Assembly (NCBI GenBank): GCA_013695465.1
Contig: JACDAL010000101.1
Location: 1 to 48,152 of the forward strand
Direction: 5' to 3'
DNA: 48,152 bases
Source: Actinomycetota bacterium
GTDB taxonomy: Bacteria > Actinomycetota > CADDZG01 > WHSQ01
Part shown: piece after piece, positions 42,212 to 48,152 of the stretch
How positions within the stretch are numbered: position 1 is the stretch's first letter
Layout: every line of letters starts with the position of its first letter
Notes under the pieces: model-generated
Told to the model about the DNA's origin: nothing
Seen by the model: the letters and a program-made list of their open reading frames with translations, nothing else
The model's database searches: none
Program-made: the position numbers and the translations under genes

Positions 42212-43509
42212 GGCCGCCCCGAGCCGTAAGGGAGTTCCCCTGTGACGCGGAACAGCCCGCCGCCGCCGCCGGCCGTGAGACCGCCTCCGAGCAGAGCGGC
42301 CCGCTCCCGCATGCCGACGATTCCGTGTCTCGCAGCGGTAGGTGCCCAATCGGGTCGAGTGGGATTGGTCACCTTGAGCTGTATTGCTCGGGCTTCGAAG
42401 GTGACCTCGATCTCTGCGCTGCCTTCTCCGTGCCGGAGGGCGTTCGTAAGAGCTTCTTGAAGAATGCGATAAGCAGCCTGGTCGACGCCGGGAGAAAGCG
42501 CACCGTGCTCACCTCGAATGTTGACGGATACATCCAGCCCCGCGGTTCGATTGCGGTCGATGAGCCGGTCGAGCGCAGCGAAGCCCGGTGAAAGCTCGTC
42601 CGCGACTCGCTCTTCTCCGGCGAGGCCGTCCTCGCGCAGCGCGCCAACGAGATGATCGATCTCCCCCACCGTCTCACGCGCCACCTCCTCGATCGTCTCG
42701 AGCGCTTGACGGGCGCGCTCGGGGTCGCGCTGGGAGAGCAACCGCGCGGCGCCGGCCTGGACGAGGATTACGCTGATCGCGTGTCCGGCCGAATCATGAA
42801 GGTCGCGAGCGATGCGAGTGCGTTCTTCCGCCACCGCCAACCGCCGTTCGCGCTCGGCCTCGCGCTCGGCCCGCAGCGCGCGCTCCTCGTACTCGGCGAT
42901 CCGCTCCCGACGCAGCCGTATCCAGTCACCGAAAACCCATACGCCGACCCAAGCGAGGATTCCGACAAACTCTGGAGTGAAGGAGTTGTTCAGGCGATCG
43001 GTGTAGCCAAGGAGGACGAAGGCGCCGGCGACCGCGATCGCCGTGGCCCACCGGTCTCTGCGCGTAGCGGCGGGCATGAGCGCCAGGAAGTAGAGCGAGA
43101 AGAACGGGCCAACTCCAAAGGCCATTGGCGCCCCGAGCACGTTCAACGCCGCAGTCGCCGCGGCCGTAACAACGAACGCAACCAGTGGAACCCGCCGTAC
43201 CGCGATGAGAGGCAGGGAGCCTAAGGCTGCGAGCGTGACGTTCAGTGCATCCAGGCTATCGGTATATGGCCTTCTTCCCGTGTCGAGGAAGCCCGTGGCG
43301 GTTCCGAGCGTCAGGCCGAATACGACCAGTGCAAGCACTATGTCGAGCCCGCGCCGGTTCGAGGCTTTACGTGCTCGTTCCTGACTCACGGGGGTGTGCG
43401 ACGTCACTTCATCGCCGAGGGTAGCGCCGCTTCGGCCCAGACGCCGGACGAATTGGGGTAGGAACCCTTGCAATGTGGATTCGTTGGTCCGAGGTTTTGC
43501 CTCTCCCAT
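42208..43509 (-). CDS. LytS/NarX-type sensor histidine kinase
   Basis: 433 residues. Four or more membrane segments (about 56-195) with short loops, so the sensor is probably intramembrane, then a coiled region EEERALRAEREAERERRLAVAEE, a HisKA_3 helix with the phospho-acceptor H238 in RIARDLHDSAGHAISVI, and an ATPase domain with LQEALTNALRHG, GIVGMRERAALLGG and the final strand. It phosphorylates the regulator encoded next. ATG 43509 has AGGAG 6 nt ahead. The membrane topology matches the DesK/LiaS-like kinases that sense envelope conditions. Confidence 0.92.
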   Translation of the reverse strand: MGEAKPRTNESTLQGFLPQFVRRLGRSGATLGDEVTSHTPVSQERARKASNRRGLDIVLALVVFGLTLGTATGFLDTGRRPYTDSLDALNVTLAALGSLPLIAVRRVPLVAFVVTAAATAALNVLGAPMAFGVGPFFSLYFLALMPAATRRDRWATAIAVAGAFVLLGYTDRLNNSFTPEFVGILAWVGVWVFGDWIRLRRERIAEYEERALRAEREAERERRLAVAEERTRIARDLHDSAGHAISVILVQAGAARLLSQRDPERARQALETIEEVARETVGEIDHLVGALREDGLAGEERVADELSPGFAALDRLIDRNRTAGLDVSVNIRGEHGALSPGVDQAAYRILQEALTNALRHGEGSAEIEVTFEARAIQLKVTNPTRPDWAPTAARHGIVGMRERAALLGGGLTAGGGGGLFRVTGELPYGSGRP

Positions 43510-43919
43510 GATGGTCTCCTTCTCGAGCGAGCGGACCCGGTTCTGGAACGCTCTGGGCCTCGTAACGCCCTTCACGCTAGAGAACCGCCGCCTCGGGCAC
43601 GACTCCCCCAGGGAGGAATCGCCATCCCCCTCTGGAGGGACTTCTCCCGGCCCTCTGGGGGGAGGAGAAGCAATGGCTCTGGATCGGGGCGTTCTCAAAA
43701 AGCCACTGAGGAGGAGGAAGCCACACTGCAACCATAGGGAAAGCCTCCAGGGCGCACCTGTATGGACACTGTTTCGAACCTCCGCATCCCCTTCCCGAGC
43801 TCCGAGTTCGATGCGCCTTCGAGCGTGCGGCTCTCAGCAGCTCCTTATCAAGGGCTTCAAGTGAAACAAACCCGAATTAGCTCAGGCCGCGCCCTTACCG
43901 GAAATCTCGGGTGATCTGC
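43510..43919. other. Intergenic region upstream of the two-component system
   Basis: No gene is supported. It contains a cluster of GC hairpins around 43607-43675 (repeated CCCTCTGG / GGAGGG words) and presumably the promoter of the kinase gene, but I cannot place clear -35/-10 boxes. Confidence 0.5.
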
Positions 43920-44867
43920 TCAGGCATCGTCACCCATCTTTACCCGGTCCTTGAGACGGACGGCAACGAGCGCAACCAAAAGGAGCGCAATCCCCGCAAC
44001 GAATAACGCAAGCGGCGCGCCGAGGCCGTCGGCTAGGTACTCCCCAATGATCTGAACCAAGAAGATGAAGAGACCCGCGGCCCCTAAGCCGAGCAGGACC
44101 GTCTCTGCGAACAAAACGCTCAGATAGAGAAGCGCCGCCGTGGAGATCAACCCGAGAGCCAGGCCCCATCCGTTCGGGCTCTCGAAGAACTCGAAAACGA
44201 CCGCCTCGGACCCGGTCAGTGCGCCGACGGCACCTAGCGCGAAGCCCGTGCGGCTGGGGGCGAGCACGCCAGCGCGCGTCAGCGCGATCCACCCCACCCC
44301 GGCGACCCACAGAATCAACCCGAACCAGCTGTCACCTCCGGCGACGTCGGAGAGTCCGCCGCAGAGGAATCCCACACCGCCGGCCACAGCGATCTGCTGC
44401 AGCGAGGTCCGGCGGTAGAGGTAGAGAAGGCCGGCGTAGAGAGACAGTGCGAGCCCGATGATTAGCGCGTAGCCGTCCTCCAGATCCCAGAGGTCGGTTG
44501 CGGCCACGTCGGCAAGCCAACCCATTCCACCAGCCGAAAGGAACCAAAGGACCGTGACGAGCCGATGCCGGACGGAGTTGCGGCCGCCTCGCATCCACCA
44601 CCCACCAGCCCACAGAACGCCCGTCGCGAGCGCCAGGAGCCCTAGTTGTTCTCCGACGGCGAGATCCGACCATATTCGGGAGGCGATGAACGCAACGGCA
44701 CTGAGGGCGAGTATCGCTCCGACGTAGGCGATGACCTCGGCCAAGGCTGGAATCGCTCGGGAGGCGCCTCCGTCTCGCTTCTCGGCGGCCCGGATCGCTT
44801 GGGCCTGGTCTGCGGTGATGAGGCCGGCGTCCCTCCACCGCTCGAGCATTCGATCGAGGTCGTTCAC
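43920..44867 (-). CDS. DUF2157-type membrane protein
   Basis: 315 residues. A short cytoplasmic head, MLERWRDAGLITADQAQAIRAAE, the typical DUF2157 start, is followed by about ten hydrophobic segments, among them VIAYVGAILALSAVAFIA, LGLLALATGVLWAGGWW and a C-terminal ALFVAGIALLLVALVAVRL. Function unknown; likely a membrane sensor or transport-related protein. GTG 44867 has GGAGG 4 nt upstream. It precedes the two-component system on the same strand, separated by 400 bp. Confidence 0.8.
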   Translation of the reverse strand: MNDLDRMLERWRDAGLITADQAQAIRAAEKRDGGASRAIPALAEVIAYVGAILALSAVAFIASRIWSDLAVGEQLGLLALATGVLWAGGWWMRGGRNSVRHRLVTVLWFLSAGGMGWLADVAATDLWDLEDGYALIIGLALSLYAGLLYLYRRTSLQQIAVAGGVGFLCGGLSDVAGGDSWFGLILWVAGVGWIALTRAGVLAPSRTGFALGAVGALTGSEAVVFEFFESPNGWGLALGLISTAALLYLSVLFAETVLLGLGAAGLFIFLVQIIGEYLADGLGAPLALFVAGIALLLVALVAVRLKDRVKMGDDA

Positions 44868-44929
44868 GGTTCCTCCATCAAATCGTCGAAGCTGTCCGCC
44901 CTTAAGGATTTAAGTCGTTTCTGCAGGTA

Positions 44930-44980
44930 GAAGGTCGTTTTGTGGAGGTCGTTTGGAGGTCGTTTGTGAAGGTCGTTTTA
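44930..44980 (+). repeat. Short direct repeats of AGGTCGTTT
   Basis: The word AGGTCGTTT occurs four times within about 50 nt (near 44931, 44946, 44956 and 44969) with 1-6 nt between copies, directly ahead of the truncated tRNA 3' end. Repeated short words beside a tRNA end recall integrase or excisionase binding sites. Confidence 0.55.
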
Positions 44981-44981
44981 G

Positions 44982-45004
44982 GGTGCCCCCGGCAGGATTC
45001 GAAC
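44982..45004 (-). other. Truncated tRNA 3' end (Arg-like), possible old attachment site
   Basis: On the minus strand GTTCGAATCCTG is followed by CCGGGGGCACC: T-loop, 3' half of the T stem, and the acceptor strand of a tRNA beginning GCCCCCG, best fitting tRNA-Arg. The rest of the tRNA is absent upstream. Together with the similar remnant at 47044 it brackets the ECF sigma locus. Confidence 0.4.
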
Positions 45005-45235
45005 GAAAGGGGCGACAAGGCAACGCCGGGTCTGTGGTTCTCTCTGCGAGCTACGAGCTCGGGTTGGCCGAGCGGGGAAGTGCCGTTGGCTCAGCAGTGC
45101 GGTTCGTGGGGGGAACTCCTCGAAAACATCGACCGCGTCAGTGATAGTGAACCTGGCGAGGACTCATGGCCGCCAATGCCTATTCACACGGGATGTCTGG
45201 GTCATGAAAATGGTGACGGCTGAAGAGGCACAGCC

Positions 45236-46312
45236 TCAGCTTCGCATCGTGCTGCTACGAAAGAGCGGAAGGTTCGGAGTGAAATGCAGGGGGACCGAGG
45301 GTTCGTTTCCCGCAATCTCGTCGTCGGGCCAGGTTGCGCTGGCAACGTACCGCTCACCATCGAGCATGAGCTCTACCTTGTAGGTGAAGGGCTGGTTGCC
45401 TAGCTCCGCGGCTGCGAGCCCCTCGCTGTCGGGGCCATCCCAGTAAACGGTGCCTTCGGGGAAACATCGCCCATCCGCCCGCGTTACCTTGAACGAAAGC
45501 GCATCCCCGCTGCTGGCCTCAACCGTGACGGTCGCCGATGCACGTCGCGGCGTGCGCGCGAGGTTCGTCACTTCCAGCTCGACGCCATAACTGTCGATGT
45601 CGCCGTCAGGGTTGGCGAGCACGGCGAGCCGAGCTTTGGGGTTGGGGAGTGGGCCATCGGTCGGTGTTGTCCACCGGAACGTGGTGCTGAGAGAACCGTT
45701 GCCTCTGCCGAAGAGGGTCACGTCGTAGGCACCCGCGTACCCGGCCGGCCGCAGGAGAAATTTCCTGTCGCCTGTGGGCTTGAGAGGCACCTGCTGTATT
45801 CGGCCACATTCCTCCCCGGCCGGACTGAATGACGCTGTGAATGACCATTCGGAAAGCGGAAACTCGACGATGACTTCCCCGGGTTGGCCCACCTCGGGTG
45901 GATTGTCGGGCGGAGCTCCGTTGATGCAGCCATTGCCGTAACAATACGTCCAGGCATGTAGGTCGATCGACTGGTCGGAGAATCGGACGGTGACCGGTGG
46001 CGGCGCCTTCAAGTCACCCGGTTCAAGAGGCTGGTTCGAAGGAGCCACGGCCGGTGACTTCTCTGGATCCGATCTATGTTCGGTGGGCGCCGCGGTTTGG
46101 GCTGTTGGGTCGAATCCCCTGGGGAGATCGAGGTCGATGGCAATTAGTCCCACGGCCACCACACCGATCATCGCGATCGATGCAAGGGCCCCCAAGGCAG
46201 CCCGACGTCGCTTGAGGCGACCCCCTCCAGTAACGACGAATGCGACATCTGGCCGCCCCTCCGGGACGCGAGCCGTTAGGTCCTCGAGACGTCGCTCAAG
46301 ATCCTCAGTCAT
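45236..46312 (-). CDS. Membrane-anchored partner of the ECF sigma factor
   Basis: 358 residues. A short cytoplasmic head (TEDLERRLEDLTARVPEGRP), basic patch RLKRRRAA, one membrane helix (~40-61), a Pro/Ser-rich linker and a ~250-residue extracytoplasmic beta-rich region with three Cys pairs (for example CYGNGC). It starts by a 4-nt overlap (ATGA) with the sigma gene, the usual arrangement of an anti-sigma or membrane partner. The head lacks a zinc-binding anti-sigma motif (HxxxCxxC), so if it binds the sigma factor it does so by another fold. The outer part might sense envelope or ligand signals. Confidence 0.7.
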   Translation of the reverse strand: MTEDLERRLEDLTARVPEGRPDVAFVVTGGGRLKRRRAALGALASIAMIGVVAVGLIAIDLDLPRGFDPTAQTAAPTEHRSDPEKSPAVAPSNQPLEPGDLKAPPPVTVRFSDQSIDLHAWTYCYGNGCINGAPPDNPPEVGQPGEVIVEFPLSEWSFTASFSPAGEECGRIQQVPLKPTGDRKFLLRPAGYAGAYDVTLFGRGNGSLSTTFRWTTPTDGPLPNPKARLAVLANPDGDIDSYGVELEVTNLARTPRRASATVTVEASSGDALSFKVTRADGRCFPEGTVYWDGPDSEGLAAAELGNQPFTYKVELMLDGERYVASATWPDDEIAGNEPSVPLHFTPNLPLFRSSTMRS

Positions 46313-46779
46313 GGTTTATCTGCCAGTGCTTGTTGCAGCTTTGAGCGCGCCTGAGACAAGGACGCCTTCACGGTTCCCTCGGCGACGCCCATCATCTGGG
46401 CTACAGCGGGTACGGGCAGGTCGGCGAGGTAGTAAAGGAGGATCGCGGTGCGCTGCCGCACGGGAAGCTTCCTGAGCGCATTCTGAAGGTCCTGATCCGA
46501 CTCGCCGAGGCGGGTGCGTGAATCGTGCTTGACGGGATCGAGGTGGACCTCTTGAGGCCGTCTTCGCTCCTTCCTAAGGAGGTTCAAAGCCGTCGTCATG
46601 ACCCATCCTCCGGCCCACTCGTGGCGGGACAGGCGACGCCAGCGAACAAAGGCGAGCTTGAAGGCTTCCTGGGTGATGTCGTGCGCGAGTTCCGGATCGC
46701 CACCGGAGAGATAGATAGCCTTGAACACCCTCTGGTACTGGGCTGAATAGAACGCCTGAAAGTCCAGAGCCTTCTCCAC
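46309..46779 (-). CDS. ECF-type RNA polymerase sigma factor
   Basis: 156 residues. Region 2 spans FQAFYSAQYQRVFKAIYLSGGDPELAHDITQEAFKLAFVRW and region 4 spans LQNALRKLPVRQRTAILLYYLADLPVPAVAQMMGVAEGTVKASLSQARSKLQ, the SigE/SigM-like ECF layout with no extra C-terminal domain. GTG 46779 is the start; TATGAG lies 6 nt upstream on this strand, so the message may be leaderless, and an ATG in another frame upstream is not coding. It is co-translated with the membrane partner. Its own promoter could not be matched to a typical ECF -35 (AAC) with confidence. Confidence 0.9.
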   Translation of the reverse strand: MEKALDFQAFYSAQYQRVFKAIYLSGGDPELAHDITQEAFKLAFVRWRRLSRHEWAGGWVMTTALNLLRKERRRPQEVHLDPVKHDSRTRLGESDQDLQNALRKLPVRQRTAILLYYLADLPVPAVAQMMGVAEGTVKASLSQARSKLQQALADKP

Positions 46780-47338
46780 TTCTTACTCATACATCCAGAA
46801 CAAGTGCTGGGACGGCGATCTGGTTTAGCGCACGACTCGGATTTCTAAAGGGGGGATGGTGGCACAACGACCGTGCAGGTGGCTACCTTCGGTGACCGTG
46901 CCAGTAGTGCCCATGAGGACCGGTGGGGGTGGCGTTTTGGTCGGCGCTTTGGGTGGTGGTAGATCGCATGAGAATCTATGCATTTGCGCAGGTCACGGGA
47001 CCTGTGCTCGCGGCTCTCAACCTTGAGCCGACTTCGACCCGACGGCAGGATTCGAAACCAAAGAGGTGCAGACTCAAGCACACAACCGGTTCGATAGGTG
47101 CCAGTTACCACATCTAGGAAAATGCCGTCATGGGCGCTGGCAAGGTCTGTCCGGAAGTCTCCTCCCTCTGCGGCACTCCGAAGAAGCCGTGCATCGGCCC
47201 ACGTTCCTCGTATGCGGCCGACCTGCTGTCAGTTGGCTTCCTAGCCGATGCTTCGTAGCTCAAGTACGTGTAGCATTCTATGGTTTCCCCTTCGTCATCT
47301 GTCGGTGCCTGGGGACACCCTCGGTTCAAGGAGGGCCG
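46780..47338. other. Intergenic region with a second tRNA-end-like remnant
   Basis: No gene is supported over about 560 bp; the open frames lack ribosome sites and homologous-looking motifs. At 47044-47057 GGCAGGATTCGAAA repeats the T-arm part of the remnant at 44982-45004, again broken right after the T loop. Confidence 0.45.
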
Positions 47339-47790
47339 ATGACATCGATCCAGGCTGTGACGCTGGTTCGCGGGCCCTGCTACGGCATGTGTCCGGTGTA
47401 CCGAGTGACACTCAGTCGAGACGGATCGGCCGCCTGGGAGGGAGAGGCCTTTACCGATCGGTTGGGCCTCTATGCCGGCCGCGTTGACCCGGGGGGGTTC
47501 GAGCTCCTCGCGTCGTTCATCGCGCGCTCGACCTTCTTCGCCTGGAAGGACGACTACCCGCCGTCGGGTACCGACCTTCCCGGCTACACTCTGGGGTCAC
47601 GCGAAGTGACGGGGTCAAGCATGTGCAGGTCTGGGCCGCCTCCCCCGGCCCGCTCGATTTCCACGTGATCGCGCGGCTCGTTGACGCCGTCGCCGACCGG
47701 ATCGAGTGGGGGAAGATAGAAAGAAGCCGCCAAAAAGCGGGACCGCGTCGAGAAGGACCGGGCGAACGACGGAGGCGCGATGACCGGTAA
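47339..47790 (+). pseudogene. DUF6438-type protein gene with a frameshift
   Basis: ATG 47339 has AAGGAG 5 nt ahead. The first ~85 residues, IQAVTLVRGPCYGMCPVYRV, DGSAAWEGEAFTDR and FFAWKDDYPPSGTDLPGYT, match the DUF6438 domain (a Cys-containing lipoprotein-associated domain of unknown function). At about 47593-47596, in a GGGG run, the match jumps to another frame, GVTRSDGVKHVQVWAASPG and IEWGKIE, and ends at TAA 47788. One extra G there would restore a 151-residue protein. It is either a recent inactivation or an assembly error. No signal peptide is seen. Confidence 0.7.
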
Positions 47791-47874
47791 ATGGAGTAAC
47801 CGCCGGATGCGGGGGAGGTCGCGGAGGCGGGGGGCGGTCAGCGACTGAGGGAACTCTAACGCTAATCTGACGGG

Positions 47875-48152
47875 ATGTCTCACCCGAGCAACTCGAACGA
47901 ACAGCAGCGAGCGGAAGAACTGATTCTTCAGGCAGCAGGCGAACGGCTCGGGGTAAAGATTGGCCCCCGACGAGTCGACCTTCCTGGTGGCGCGTACGTA
48001 CATGTCGATGAAGTTGCTGATGAGCCTCCGACATACGTCGAGGCGTACGCTCATCAGGGTCCTCTCAAAGGCGGCCAGGTTCACAAGGTGGCGGGCGATG
48101 TTCTCAAGTTGCTCACACTTGGCAGAGCCCAACCCGGCGCGCGACTCGCGCT
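47875..48152 (+). CDS. Conserved hypothetical protein, cut by the right edge
   Basis: The frame is open from ATG 47875 to the window end (92 residues and continuing). It reads EELILQAAGERLGVKIGPRRVDLPGGAYVHVDEVADEPP then YVEAYAHQGPLKGGQVHKVAGDVLKLLTL. The sequence YAHQGPLKGGQ-x-HKVA-D-LKL is shared by actinobacterial hypothetical proteins of unknown role; it may be nuclease-like but I cannot show that. No clear ribosome site lies ahead of the ATG (GACGGG). Confidence 0.65.
   Translation, partial: MSHPSNSNEQQRAEELILQAAGERLGVKIGPRRVDLPGGAYVHVDEVADEPPTYVEAYAHQGPLKGGQVHKVAGDVLKLLTLGRAQPGARLA

Noticed and set aside
44982-45004. Complete tRNA gene
   Set aside because: Only the acceptor 3' strand and half of the T arm are present; no anticodon or D arm follows.
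46845-47111. Transposase or other mobile gene in the gap after the sigma factor
   Set aside because: Open frames exist but show no catalytic motif, inverted terminal repeats or target duplications.

Overview
The window is GC-rich, densely coded chromosomal DNA on both strands and most likely comes from an uncultured actinobacterium (Actinomycetota). Pointers are a mycothiol-dependent maleylpyruvate-isomerase-type protein at the left edge, an FmdB-type zinc ribbon next to mtnP, a galU/moeA/moaC block with a SepX/GlpR-like membrane protein close by, a DUF4190 protein, GTG/TTG and apparently CTG starts, many 4-nt start/stop overlaps (ATGA, GTGA, CTGA) and several promoters that seem to give leaderless mRNAs. 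No finer placement is possible from the sequence alone. No rRNA, CRISPR array, intact transposase or intact prophage was seen.

Layout. 0-4.6 kb: end of a mycothiol-dependent enzyme, a secreted protein behind a sigma-28/WhiG-like promoter, a BKACE-family enzyme, a membrane diguanylate cyclase with a degenerate GDDEF site, and a lipoprotein phosphodiesterase with an unusual motif order. 4.6-8.0 kb: an eroded accessory patch with Fic-like and AlbA_2/Schlafen-like gene remnants, a 29-nt palindrome, a dienelactone hydrolase, a HicB-HicA module facing a Phd-RelE/ParE module, and tRNA-Ala(CGC). 8.3-17.1 kb: translin-family protein with a SepX-like membrane protein, pepA, small conserved proteins, moaC-moeA-galU and a GAF-GGDEF cyclase with a second, exact sigma-28-type promoter. 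17.2-30.5 kb: housekeeping genes (fmdB-mtnP, uppP, tldD-tldE, SDR, ABC exporter, O-methyltransferase, inositol-phosphatase, YczE-like protein, CoA-disulfide-reductase-like flavoprotein, methyltransferase).

30.5-39.1 kb is the most coherent block: a tight operon metK - PfkB kinase - ahcY - (homocysteine S-methyltransferase fused to a SAM methyltransferase), followed by a divergent TetR regulator with a palindromic operator, a structured leader with an intrinsic-terminator-like hairpin, a core-MetE-like zinc enzyme and an NAD-dependent epimerase. Together these form an activated-methyl cycle: Met to SAM, SAM to SAH, SAH to homocysteine plus adenosine, adenosine probably phosphorylated, homocysteine remethylated. 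MtnP at 17.6 kb covers methylthioadenosine salvage.

39.2-48.1 kb: an RTX-type Ca-binding protein, small membrane proteins, PAP2 phosphatase, a NarL/LytS-type two-component system, a DUF2157 membrane protein, an ECF sigma factor with its membrane partner between two truncated tRNA 3'-end remnants, a frameshifted DUF6438 gene and a partial hypothetical protein at the right edge. Several families of short palindromic repeats are scattered through the window, some encoding the ends of proteins.
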